A stretch of DNA of 64,000 nt, from positions 1,925,001 through 1,989,000 of the forward strand of contig CM054181.1 of NCBI GenBank assembly GCA_028829895.1, written 5' to 3'. How positions within the stretch are numbered: position 1 is the stretch's first letter; each line of letters begins with the position of its first letter. The notes beneath the pieces are model-generated. The model did not search any database, was not told the origin of the DNA, and saw nothing but the letters and a program-made list of their open reading frames with translations. A program made the position numbers and the translations under genes. This document shows positions 22,362 to 31,059 of the stretch, piece after piece. This DNA is from Sinotaia quadrata. Taxonomy: Eukaryota > Mollusca > Gastropoda > Architaenioglossa > Viviparidae.

Positions 22362-25300
22362 AAACACCAATGCCTTGTAGCAATATAGGTCTAAAGTTCG
22401 GACATTGAGCCTCATAAAATTAAAATATTGAGCCTCGTAAAATTAGGATATTGAGCCTCATAAAATTTAGATATTGAGCCTCATTAAATTTAGATACTTG
22501 CTTATTATCCAACATTTATGGAGTGCTCATTTCGCATTGTAGATTTAAGATTATTTTATTTTTATACTTTTGTTACGCGATTATTGTATAAGCTAGAAGT
22601 CTACTGAATCAAGAAGTCCGTGAGTGTATCTGCTGGAAGAGTGTTAATGATCTCACTTTTGATTCATCCATCCATCCAGTCAGCCTTCCCAGAAAACAAA
22701 TAAACAAACAAAGCAACCATCTTGCAACTTTAACTTTTGACCAGTAAATAAAGAGTGACTTGATGTCTAGTAGTCTCCTTTAGAGTTACAGGAATTATTT
22801 AAACTGCTCGTGGACAATTACTCCATATGACCTGATGTTTATGCAAGAATTATAATCACTTGCTCTCCCCAAAACATGCATGAAAATAACTTAAAGATCA
22901 AGTTACCTAGCAATAGCATTTGCATGGAACACTCTTGTTGTCAATAGTTAAGGATTTCATGTTCACTACCGGAACCCATTAGTACTGGATAGATGTGTTT
23001 GTGTAATTTGTATATTGTTCAGTTGTACACTCAGGTCATCGTGACATTGACTTTGCTTTCATACGGATGTTGTTTTGTTGTACACCTTACACCTGTTGTT
23101 TTGTTGTATACCTTACACCTGTTGTTTTGTTGTACACTTTACACCTGTTGTTTTGTTGTACACCTTACACCTGTTGTTTTGTTGTACACCTTACACCTGT
23201 TGTTTTGTTGTATACCTTACACCTGCTATTTTGTTGTATACCTTACACCTGTTATTTTGTTCTACACCTTACACCTGTTGTTTTGTTGTACACCTTACAC
23301 TGTTATTTTGTTGTACACCTTACACCTGTTGTTTTGTTGTACACCTTACACCTGTTGTTTTGTTGTACACCTTACACCTGTTTTGTTGTACACCTTACAC
23401 CTGTTGTTTTGTTGTACACCTTACACCTGTTGTTTTATTGTACACCTTACACCTGTTGTTTGCCGACCAAAAGTCCCTTACAACACTCGTATAAGTATAA
23501 GTATACATACATATTGTCTTACTGCTTACAGCGCGATATTATCACCCTCATGTTTCTTTCTGACTACATTGTTACTCGTTCTGTGCAGCTGTAGCATGCC
23601 ATGGTACGCTTTGATCAGTGTGAGAAGTAAACCTTTGCATCTCACAGATGTCTTACTAAACATGTCAAAATATACTTTGATCAGATCGAGAAGAAATGTT
23701 TTGCAGACCAAAGCTGCCTCAGCACCCAATCTGTTGAGACGCACTGAACCATTAATATATATTTTGAGAGGCAAAAGAAGCAATTCCTGACATACCAGAG
23801 CCCAAGATGTCCTGGTGCTCATCGTGTGCAAACTTGGTATCTCAAGACATGCTGTCACCACCCCAAAAATTGTGTCATTGCATATTTCTCAGATGTTTAG
23901 ACTCCAGTAATTACTTTGTTGTATACTCGCTCATTGCAGGCCAGATGTGTCTTAATATAAAATTCCTTGTTGGCCAAAGACGTCTTGACTTATTCCCTGC
24001 ACATCAAAGGAGTCTTGATACTTATTCCTTGTGGGCCAAAGGTGTCTGGATACTTATTCCTTGCAGGCCAAAGGTGTCTTGCCTTATTCCCTGCACATCA
24101 AAGGTGTCTTGATATAATTCCTTGCTGAGCAGATATGTCTTGATACTTATTCCTTGCAGGCCGAAGGTGTCTTGACATTTCCATGCAGGCCAAAGGTGTC
24201 TTGATACTTATTCCTTTCGGGCCAAAGGTTTGATACTTATTCCTTGCGGACCAAAGGTGTCTTGATATTTATTCCTTGCGGGCCAAAAGTGTCTTGATAA
24301 TTATTCCCTCCAGGCCAAAGGTGTCTTGCCTTGATTCCTTGCGAACCAAAGGTGTCTTATACTCCGTGTTGGCCTAAAGTACTAATGCTTATTCCTTGCA
24401 AACCAAATGTGTCTTGATACTCATTCTCTGAAGACCGAAGGTGTCTTGATATAATTCCTTGTCAACCAAATGTGTCTTGATACAATTCCTTGCATTGAAA
24501 GTGTTTTCATCTAATTCCTTGCAGATCGAAATACTCATTTCATACTCGTTGTGAACATGTTTGTTATGTCCAAATTTGTTTTGATCAGTTCCCAAATAGT
24601 TCCTTTCGCCCCAAAGACGTATCGAACTTGTGTGGACTTAATATTTTAAGGTAAGTTTATATGATAGTGATAAATAATTGTTTGCAGCTCAAATATGTTA
24701 ATCAGTTGGTGTTTGTTGCACCAATATTTTCAGCTTTCCAAAATGATCATATACTCATCCAGTCCGAGGCTAATTGTGCAGTTTTGAAATAGTAATACTC
24801 CTTGGGCTAATTGTGCAGTCTTGAAATAGTAAGACTCCTTGGGGTAAATATATTTTTGTGTCTGCACATCCACAGTTGTTAATAAGTCTTTTGGTCTGAT
24901 TAAAAATAATAATTCCAATAATTGTCATTATTTTGAATGTTCATTCTTAGCAAACCAAAGACACTGTTGATCGAATCCTGACAGTGGTTGGAACCAAAGA
25001 ACGCTGGGCACACCAGCTGTACGTGGACGAGGCGCACTATTTGCACTCGCTCAATATCTCCACCCTCGTGGTGGCTGACGGATCTCTGCCACAAGCGACC
25101 TTGGCCTCTCTGCGCAACATGGCGTCGTCAAATTTCAAGTTTCGCGCTGTGACCGACAGCGTTACAGTCTACAGTCTTCCATCTCTCATTGCCCAAGCCA
25201 TATGCTTGCGTAAGTACACATAGCATTGATGACGTCATATATTTACGTAAGTACACATTAATGACGTCAAAGACTTACGTATGATACACTCGTCATTGAT

Positions 25301-27842
25301 TACGACTTGTTTCATATATTTTGGGGCTGACCTGTGTGTTGTTTGAACGCTTCCTAATAGGTATTGAGAGGTCATTCCTGAAGTTATATGCTGACACTAG
25401 TGTTGCTTGAGTTGATTACTTGTTAAACCCTACCTTTTGGTAAATCCTAAGTCTGCAAATGCATGTAAAAGGGGTCGTCTACATGCATTGATATACTGAC
25501 TGGAAAATTGACTGAAGAGTGCTTTCGGAAGGATTGATTTCAAGTTAAATCTGACATAGATAGGGCTACGCCATTTTAATGCACGATAATTAGAAGCAGA
25601 AATCACAGGAGGCCTTTACTGAGGTTTTCTAAATGATAAGAAATGACACATTTGATCCACTCGATATAAGTAGCTTTAATGCTATTTTGCGTAGAAATGG
25701 CCTCGATTATATTTTTACAGAATCAAGTTCCTTATGCAGTGTAATTACGTAATTATCATTTTTACAGAATCAAGTTCCTTATGCAGTGTAATTACATAAT
25801 TATCATTGCTACAGAATCAAGTATTAATAAGTAATTATAATGAGTAGGACGCATTAAGATTGTGCTAACAACTCTATAAAGGCATTAATAATGAGTAGAG
25901 GAACAATTAAGATTGTACTAACAACTCTATAAAGACATTAATAATGAGTAGAGGACGCATTAAGATTGTGCTAACAACTCTATAAAGGCATTAATAATGA
26001 GTAGAGGACGCATTAAGATTGTGCTAACAACTCTATAAAGGCATTAATAATGAGTAGAGGACTCATTGTTTAAGATTGTACTAACAACTCTATAAAGGCA
26101 TTAATGAGTAGAGGACTCATTGTTTAAGATTGTACTGACAACTCTATAAAGGCATTAATAATGAGTAGAGGACTCATTGTTTAAGATTGTACTAACAACT
26201 CTATAAAGGCATTAATAATGAGTAGAGGACTCATTGTTTAAGATTGTACTAACAACTCTATAAAGGCATTAATAATGAGTAGAGGACTCATTGTTTAAGA
26301 TTGTACTAACAACTCTATAAAGGCATTAATAATGAGTAGAGGACTCATTGTTTAAGATTGTACTAACAACTCTATAAAGGCATTAATAATGAGTAGAGGA
26401 CTCATTGTTTAAGATTGTACTAACAACTCTACAAAAGCAACAGACACTTCCTATGTTCTTTTGCCGCTTGATGTATAAAGATTAGTGTGGATTTCTAGCT
26501 AAGAAATGTGTTAATACACTCTCTGTATCCATCCTGGTAAATAATGCGGATGTATAAAGATCAGTGTGGATTTCTAGCTGAGAAATGTGTTAATACACTC
26601 TCTGTATCCATCCTGGTAAATAATGAGGATGTATAAAGATCAGTGTGGATTTCTAGCTGAGAAATTTGTTAATACACTCTCTGTATCCATCCTGGTAAAT
26701 AATGAGGATGTATAAAGATCAGTGTGGATTTCTAGCTGAGAAATTTGTTAATACACTCTCTGTATCCATCCTGGTAAATAATGCGGATGAGAGTGAGTCT
26801 AGAGTCTTGTAGTACATTTTAAAAATACACTCACTGTGTGTACTAAAAGAAAGCAAGAGAGAGTTTACAACTCCGACTTCTGGCTGGCTAACACTTAATG
26901 AAATGCATATAGTATATAGACTACAGATATTTTTTTTTAAATAACATTTTAGCTGCAAAAAGACATGATACGTAAGATAAATGACATAATATTCATGAAA
27001 TTATGAAGAATTCTACATAATTATTTTAATCAATATTTAAACAAAATTCTTAAAGGGACGAGTATATTGTATTTAAAAAAATAATAATTAAATATTTTTG
27101 TACTGTAATAATATCGCATTATTTTCCAGTAATTAAACGTCATTTTATTTTTTTATTTTTTTTTTTTCGGGGGGGGGGGGGGGGGGATAACACTGAATAA
27201 ATTTAACAAAACAAAAAAGAGTAATAATTTACTTACAATTGTCAGGACACGTTTTCAACATTCCTCATGTACATTCACTATAATTATGTGTTCTTTAGTG
27301 GGCCTATATCGTTATAATAAAATGTGTTCTTTAGTGGGCCTATATCGTTATAATAAAATTTGTTCTTTAGTGGGCCTATATCGTTATAATAAAATGTGTT
27401 CTTTAGTGGGCCTATATCATTATAATAAAAGTGTGTTCTTTAGTGGGCCTATAAATTATATTTATAATAAAAGTGTGTTCTTTAGTGGGCCTATAAATTA
27501 TAATAAAAATGTGTTCTTTAGTGGGCCTATAAATTATAATAAAAATGTGTTCTTTAGTGGGTCTATATCGTTATATTAAAAGTAACATCAGCTGTACATT
27601 CACTATAATTATGCGTTATTTAGTGGGCCTATATCGTTATAATAAAAATGTGTTCTTTAGTGGGCCTATATCGTTATAATAAAAGTTACATCAGCTGTAC
27701 ATACCTGTATTAAGTTAAACAAAAAATGTGTTATTTAGTAGGTCTAGATCCGTTATAATAAAAGTCATATCAGCTGTAGATATTTATATTAAATTAAACA
27801 AAATTAATGGTTCAATGTAGGAGCTGGTTTTGTGCGCGTGTC

Positions 27843-27909
<67 letters not shown>

Positions 27910-29863
27910 TAGAGAGAGAGCGTGCGTTTTGTTTGTTTTCCCAGAAGTAAGTACCCATACATGATTTATTTTATTGTGCAGCAAAGTCAGCAGACATCAC
28001 AATGCCAATCCAGCGAGTCCTCACCACTGTTGCACCTGCTCGAGGTATGACACGGTCACGAAAACACTCACGCATGCACCCCTGTGTGTATCTAGTGCAT
28101 AGATCATATTGTCAAACACTAAATTTTCTCTTTCTTATCTTGCAAGTTTCATTCAACCGGTGGCCCGCAGAGAAACAAACACACATGCACGTATATATAC
28201 ACGTACATTTGCAACGCGCTGCAGGCTGACACACATCAGAGACACTTAAAAGACACATTACAGGCTGACACACATCAGAGACACTTAAAAGACACATTAC
28301 AGGCTGACACACATCAGAGACACTTAAAAGACACAAAACAGGCTGACACATCAGAAAAGTGTTTACTGTTTACTGTGTGCACTATATCAAAGTCATTAAA
28401 GAAGCAAAAGCTAAACGAACAAAAATAACACACAGATTCTAGATTAGCTGTCACCAAGAGCAGAGGCTAAAAAATAAAACATCAACAGGTTCAGTATTTT
28501 TTTTTAACTTTGTGTCTTTTTATTTAAAGTCTTGTGCCTTTTGAAACAAAACTACATACTGCCTTTTGAAACAAAACTACATACTTCCTTTTGAAACAAA
28601 ACTACATACTGCCTTTTGAAACAAAACTACATACTTCCTTTTGAAACAAAACTACATACTTCCTTTTGAAACAAAACTACATACTGCCTTTTGAAACAAA
28701 ACTACATACTGCCTTTTGAAACAAAACTACATACTGCCTTTTGAAACAAAACTACATACTGCCTTTTGAAACAAAACTACATACTGCCTTTTGAAACAAA
28801 ACTACATACTGCCTTTTGAAACAAAACTACATACTTCCTTTTGAAACAAAACTACATACTTCCTTTTGAAACAAAACTACATACTGCCTTTTGAAACAAA
28901 ACTACATACTTCTAGACTACTGCGATATAGATATCTTGTTGGCGGTCTAAAATTCAATTGATTTGTATTAATAACGGTCTGGCACGTTCATTAGTGATTA
29001 ATAACGGTCTGGCACGTTAATTGGTGATTAATAACGGTCTGGCACGTTCATTAGTGATTAATAACGGTCTGGCACGTTAATTGGTGATTAATAACGGTCT
29101 GGCACGTTAATTGGTGATTAATAACGGTCTGGCACGTTAATTGGTGATTAATAACGGTCTGGCACGTTAATTGGTGATTAATAACGGTCTGGCACGTTAA
29201 TTGGTGATTAATAACGGTCTGGCACGTTAATTAGTGATTAATAACGGTCTGGCACGGTAATTAGTGATTAATAACGGTCTGGCACGTTAATTAGTGATTA
29301 ACTGAATATAAACATCTCGAGGCTGTTCGCTTCTTCAAAAATTTTAAAAGTAATAATTAATTCACTGGTTGTTTTCAGCTGAACATCTTCCAATATCTCA
29401 ATCTTGATTTCGCGGACGGATTAGGAAAAGTATAGGAAAGTTAATATCGCCCACTCCACTGGAACCCACCCACCCCCGTAAAGAGTTATAAAATGTCAAA
29501 CGGTATCCGGTTGGATTTCGCTCGCTTCTACTCTCTACAAGCCACTCACAGGCTGCTGTCGACTTTCAAATTTTTAAACCGTTCAACAGCAATAAAACTG
29601 GGTTGATTATGATTTTGGTCGTTGTTTTTAATGAAATAAAATAAATCTGAGGGCTTCAATTTTTCTCTGTTGTTTTTAATGAAATAAAATAAATCTGAAG
29701 ACTTCAATTTTTCTCTGTTGCAGTCTTCGCAAGCTGTCGACTACTAAACTCCACGGCACTAGAACGGATGACAAATTTCGGACAAGATTTTGGATTCTTT
29801 TCAGACAGCATTGTGTGCATGCCGGGAACTATCGCCAATCTTAGACTGTGTGCGTGCGTGTGA
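17156..29863 (+). CDS. secreted vWA-domain protein, six-exon gene model
   Basis: I rebuilt this gene from six exons (17156-17237, 17493-18212, 18893-19077, 24951-25209, 27982-28044 and 29724-29863). All introns are GT-AG, all phases match (1,1,0,1,1), and the joined frame is 482 codons plus TGA. Residues 1-17 look like a signal peptide and residues 28-205 are a Pro/Ala/Ser-rich linker. Residues about 210-414 match a von Willebrand factor A domain, opening with VDVVFALDD and closing with FRAVTDSVTVYSLPSLIAQ and a cysteine. The family's metal-binding DxSxS is replaced by D220-x-I-x-T224, so cation-dependent binding is doubtful. An RGD lies at 297-299. The role is presumably extracellular adhesion or matrix, by family only. 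Exon 1 and the exon 6 ending are the least certain parts. Introns 2, 3, 4 and 5 contain minisatellites. Confidence 0.68.
17238..17492 (+). other. intron 1 (255 bp, phase 1)
   Basis: Runs from gtaatg to a tcaatttctcag acceptor. It is AT-rich and contains no minisatellite, unlike the other large introns of this gene. Confidence 0.6.
17493..18212 (+). CDS. exon 2 of vWA gene: linker and start of the vWA domain
   Basis: Residues 28-267. It is clearly more GC-rich than the surrounding introns. The first two thirds are low-complexity Pro/Ala/Ser/Gln sequence without a recognisable fold. The last part enters the vWA domain: the first beta strand is VDVVFALDD (from D214), followed by an amphipathic helix and the second strand FGVVLCG. 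The exon ends ...HTHFS plus one base at cag|gtaagt. The last 47 bases of the exon and the first 6-8 bases of the intron form the unit repeated 11 times downstream. Confidence 0.8.
18166..18751 (+). repeat. array of 11 tandem splice donors, exact 53-bp unit
   Basis: The exon 2/intron 2 junction is repeated in tandem. The exon boundary cag|gtaagtcgg recurs after positions 18212, 18265, 18318, 18371, 18424, 18477, 18530, 18583, 18636, 18689 and 18742, always exactly 53 bp apart. Every copy keeps a perfect CAG|GTAAGT. The only variation I see is a c/t change in ccacagct/ccacagtt and an a/g change in gcgctac/gcgctgc. The first copy is the coding one, because it alone is preceded by exon rather than by gtaagt. 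Reading on from donor 1 reaches a TAA within the third donor (aggtaa, ending 18322). Confidence 0.97.
18213..18892 (+). other. intron 2 (680 bp, phase 1)
   Basis: If the first donor is used, the intron starts gtaagt and ends at ttttgttccag. Most of it is the donor array; the remainder is a pyrimidine-rich stretch leading to the acceptor. Confidence 0.75.
18893..19077 (+). CDS. exon 3 of vWA gene: middle of the vWA domain
   Basis: Residues 268-329, beginning GLLASLEDLQHANTT. Entry is in phase 1 and exit in phase 0. The exon contains the RGD tripeptide at 297-299 (GYRGDNNP) and an N-T-T glycosylation sequon at residue 280. Its donor is tctcag|gtgaat. The junction with exon 2 restores the glycine codon GGA only if the first of the 11 upstream donors is chosen. 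Confidence 0.78.
19046..19700 (+). repeat. degenerate array apparently seeded by the exon 3 donor
   Basis: Units of about 30 bp follow the pattern atgttcaggggaacatattg then atcc. The first recognisable member is the exon 3 donor itself (cag|gtgaatgttttgatcc); in later copies the donor GT has become GG. The first four units are clear, and beyond about 19230 the units are strongly decayed (gttcaaataaa, ttggtcttagtg). Confidence 0.65.
20235..20392. repeat. minisatellite inside a dispersed repeat, 33-bp unit, 4-5 copies
   Basis: Units contain attcaaagtgattagaatat. The same segment is single-copy in the related element at 33875-35765, near 35500. Confidence 0.95.
20566..20762. repeat. duplicated 3' end of dispersed repeat, about 115-bp unit, 2 copies
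   Basis: Both copies contain ttatacaacaattaagttta and end ggcaaatttactctacc. Confidence 0.9.
20808..20962. repeat. minisatellite, 25-bp unit, about 7 copies
   Basis: Units contain gttgagaggatttgtagatg followed by tgtgt. One copy carries an extra gt. Confidence 0.97.
21037..21290. repeat. minisatellite, 29-30-bp unit, about 9 copies
   Basis: Units contain atgggtgtttagggggattg followed by ttgtagtt. The variants catggg and aatggg alternate along much of the array. The last units decay towards 21350. Confidence 0.95.
21600..21853. repeat. minisatellite, 50-bp unit, 5 copies
   Basis: Units contain aatctgacaatgtttaaatt and gtgttcttaagtctttggta with a few substitutions. Confidence 0.97.
21958..22110. 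repeat. duplication, about 70-bp unit, 2 copies
   Basis: Both copies contain taatttaaattcttttgttt and aaatcttacaaattgctatt. Confidence 0.88.
22157..22250. repeat. duplication, 44-bp unit, 2 copies
   Basis: Both copies contain ttatgttttaccatatggta and gaaatcaatttattgtcac. Confidence 0.93.
22292..22359. repeat. (CA)n microsatellite, about 34 units
   Basis: Uninterrupted CA dinucleotide repeat. Confidence 0.97.
22404..22495. repeat. minisatellite, about 23-bp unit, 4 copies
   Basis: Units contain ttgagcctcataaaatta with point variants. Confidence 0.9.
22496..23071. other. intronic unique sequence
   Basis: No exon, repeat or motif that I can support. Confidence 0.5.
23072..23462. repeat. minisatellite, 26-bp unit, about 15 copies
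   Basis: Units contain ttttgttgtacaccttacac followed by ctgttg. Because 26 is not a multiple of three but contains no stop codon in any of the three plus frames, the array produces three overlapping long frames up to 265 codons. None is a gene. Confidence 0.96.
23466..24950 (+). repeat. degenerate array resembling the exon 4 acceptor junction
   Basis: About 25-30 diverged units of about 32 bp follow the pattern ttgatacttattccttgcag then gccaaaggtgtc. The true exon 4 boundary (attcttag|caaaccaaag, then ttgatcgaatcc) aligns with this pattern as if it were the last member: catTCcTtgCAAACCAAA and TTGAT match the unit near 24390-24425. Many units keep a ccttgcag that resembles an acceptor. Confidence 0.6.
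24745..24846. repeat. duplication, about 48-bp unit, 2 copies
   Basis: Both copies contain gctaattgtgcag and ttgaaatagtaa followed by actccttggg. Confidence 0.85.
24951..25209 (+). CDS. exon 4 of vWA gene: C-terminal half of the vWA domain
   Basis: Residues 330-415, beginning QTKDTVDRILTVVG. The pattern is typical of the end of a vWA domain: a hydrophobic strand (RILTVVG), a helix, a second strand (NISTLVVADG), a short helix with LASLRNMAS, then FRAVTDSVTVYSLPSLIAQ and a terminal cysteine at 414. Entry is in phase 0 and exit in phase 1 at cttgc|gtaagt. The exon is GC-rich compared with its introns. Reading through the donor meets TAG at 25220-25222. Confidence 0.85.
25201..25290 (+). repeat. 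exon 4 donor repeated 2-3 times, with CRE palindromes
   Basis: The donor GTAAGTACACA at 25210 is repeated at 25247, and a decayed version (GTATGATACA) is at 25279. The first two are each followed by a perfect TGACGTCA (25230-25237 and 25262-25269). Spacings are 37 and 32 bp. Confidence 0.85.
25702..25815. repeat. duplication, about 51-bp unit, 2-3 copies
   Basis: Copies share tacagaatcaagttccttat and gcagtgtaattac. Confidence 0.88.
25836..26432. repeat. minisatellite, 53/57-bp units, about 11 copies
   Basis: Units contain taacaactctataaaggcat and aataatgagtagagga. Early copies read acgcattaagattgtgc, later ones actcattgtttaagattgtac, so two subtypes are arranged in blocks. Confidence 0.97.
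26468..26790. repeat. minisatellite, 79-bp unit, 4 copies
   Basis: Units contain gtgtggatttctagct and acactctctgtatccatcct, nearly identical. Confidence 0.97.
26791..27283. other. AT-rich intronic sequence with a poly-T/G18 tract
   Basis: T-rich sequence at 27142-27167 is followed by C and an 18-G run at 27169-27186. No exon is seen. Confidence 0.6.
27284..27770. repeat. minisatellite, about 36-bp unit, 8 good copies plus diverged ones
   Basis: Units contain gtgttctttagtgggcctat and atcgttataataaaa. The last third is interrupted by ttacatcagctgtacat-like insertions that themselves repeat. Confidence 0.95.
27845..27908. repeat. (TG)n microsatellite, 32 units
   Basis: Uninterrupted TG repeat about 70 bp upstream of the exon 5 acceptor. 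Confidence 0.97.
27982..28044 (+). CDS. exon 5 of vWA gene (63 bp)
   Basis: Residues 416-436, reading PKSADITMPIQRVLTTVAPA then R. The acceptor is ttattgtgcag| and the donor gctcgag|gtatga, both in phase 1. Two further in-frame AG acceptors lie 9 and 12 bp inside the exon (gtcag|cag|aca), so NAGNAG-type alternative starts are possible. The segment lies after the vWA domain and has no recognised fold. Confidence 0.6.
28222..28350. repeat. minisatellite, 39-bp unit, 3-4 copies
   Basis: Units contain caggctgacacacatcagag followed by acacttaaaagacac. Confidence 0.96.
28536..28912. repeat. minisatellite, 25-bp unit, 15 copies
   Basis: Units contain ccttttgaaacaaaactaca followed by tactg or tactt. 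The final G/T is the only frequent difference and gives a readable variant map along the array. Confidence 0.98.
28966..29302. repeat. minisatellite, 30-bp unit, 11 copies
   Basis: Units contain attaataacggtctggcacg followed by ttaattggtg or ttaattagtg variants. Confidence 0.98.
29621..29720 (+). repeat. duplicated polypyrimidine tract at the exon 6 acceptor, 48-bp unit, 2 copies
   Basis: Both copies contain tgtttttaatgaaataaaat and cttcaatttttctctgttg. Only the second copy is followed by the acceptor cag. Confidence 0.9.
29724..29863 (+). CDS. exon 6 of vWA gene, probable last exon
   Basis: Residues 437-482, reading VFASCRLLNSTALERMTNFG and on to a TGA at 29861-29863. Entry is in phase 1 after ctctgttgcag, matching exon 5. 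It contains an N-S-T sequon and four cysteines. The sequence composition looks coding up to about GTIANLRL. The last few codons (tgtgcgtgcgtg) look like low-complexity DNA, so a missed donor near 29845 and further exons downstream cannot be excluded. Confidence 0.5.
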
Positions 29864-30394
29864 AATTTTATATTTACTCTAATTTTAGTATATTTGAAAA
29901 CAAAATAGAACCCCTGTTAGTAGGGGTAATTGTAAATCTGTCTAGGTTTTTAATTATGTTCACTCATTACTGTTGCACAACCGCCCTTGTGCTGCGCCGT
30001 TGTAAGGGAGAACACAGTGCAAATTGGCGAGTTACTTGAGAATTACTTCCCCTGGATTCGTTGCCATTTGCTAGAACCACTTGTTGTTTAGATTCATTCA
30101 TGCACCCAAAGAAACACTGTCAAATGATTTTATTTATTTTTATTTTTTTTTAGAAAAATTATTTCATTCGTCCTGAATAACTTGATTTCTTATTTTAAAT
30201 TAATGCGGAATTTGCTTTGTTACACGTGTTATCAGTGAGAAACTCTTGTTGTCATTTATTGAATAATGAAGAGATAATTTCAACAACGAAGAGACTTCTA
30301 GTACGTGTGAAATATTAATGTAAATTTTAAAAATAAATTTAAAGCAAAAGAAAAACTACCAATGAATTTTATTATATTCTATCACTAAAGATAT

Positions 30395-30398
<4 letters not shown>
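29864..30398 (+). other. possible 3' untranslated region
   Basis: AT-rich sequence after the proposed stop. The first AATAAA on this strand is at 30332-30337, about 470 bp downstream. No further exon is evident. Confidence 0.4.
30332..30337 (+). terminator. candidate polyadenylation signal AATAAA for the vWA gene
   Basis: First canonical hexamer downstream of the proposed stop codon. Its use is an inference. Confidence 0.3.
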
Positions 30399-30478
<80 letters not shown>

Positions 30479-30480
30479 TC
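30399..30480. repeat. (TC)n microsatellite, about 40 units
   Basis: CT dinucleotide run with one ccc interruption near the end. Confidence 0.96.
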
Positions 30481-30559
30481 GTTTTTTTGAGTCGTTTGCT
30501 TTATTGAATTTTTTATTAAAGTTATTGTGGTAAGTTTGTAAACAAACGTTAAACGTTTA

Positions 30560-31058
30560 ACAAAATTCTCAAAAAGATAATTATACTTTATTACAAAGTT
30601 CTCAAAAAGATAATTATACTTTATTACAAAGTTCTCAAAAAGATAATTATACTTTATTACAAAGTTCACAAAAAGATAATTATACTTTATTACAAAGTTC
30701 TCGAAAAGATAATTATACTTTATTACAAAGTTCACAAAAAGATAATTATACTTTATTACGAAGTTCTCAAAAAGATAATTATACTTTATTACAAAGTTCA
30801 CAAAAAGATAATTATACTTTATTACAAAGTTCACAAAAAGATAATTATACTTTATTACAAAGTTCACAAAAAGATAATTATACTTTATTATAAAGTTCTC
30901 AAAAAGATAATTATACTTTATTACAAAGTTCACAAAAAGATAATTATACTTTATTACAAAGTTCTCAAAAAGATAATTATACTTTATTACAAAGTTCACA
31001 AAAAGATAATTATACTTTATTACAAAGTTCACAAAAAGATAATTATACTTTATTACAA
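30560..31058. repeat. minisatellite, 33-bp unit, 15 copies
   Basis: Units contain aagataattatactttatta and alternate between tctcaaa and tcacaaa versions. On the minus strand the 11-codon period produces a 247-codon open frame that also runs through the TC repeat. It is not a gene. Confidence 0.97.
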
Positions 31059-31059
31059 T

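Larger units (their letters stand above)
19078..24950 (+). other. intron 3 (5873 bp, phase 0), filled with arrays
   Basis: Runs from gtgaat to a tcattcttag acceptor. It holds a donor-derived array at its start, one dispersed-repeat copy (19690-20765), several clean minisatellites, a CA microsatellite and an acceptor-like degenerate array at its end. Confidence 0.75.
25210..27981 (+). other. intron 4 (2772 bp, phase 1)
   Basis: Runs from gtaagt to attgtgcag. It holds the duplicated donor, two large minisatellites (25836-26432 and 26468-26790), a 36-bp array, a G18 run and a TG microsatellite. Confidence 0.72.
28045..29723 (+). other. intron 5 (1679 bp, phase 1)
   Basis: Runs from gtatga to ctctgttgcag. 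It contains three clean minisatellites and a duplicated polypyrimidine tract next to the acceptor. Confidence 0.62.

Noticed and set aside
22993..23790. 265-codon plus-strand open frame and two overlapping repetitive frames
   Set aside because: All three plus-strand phases of the 26-bp array lack stops, so long frames appear in each phase. It lies in an intron of the vWA gene.
28966..29302. Regular direct repeats that could be taken for a CRISPR array
   Set aside because: There are no unique spacers between repeats. Units are contiguous, and the host is eukaryotic.
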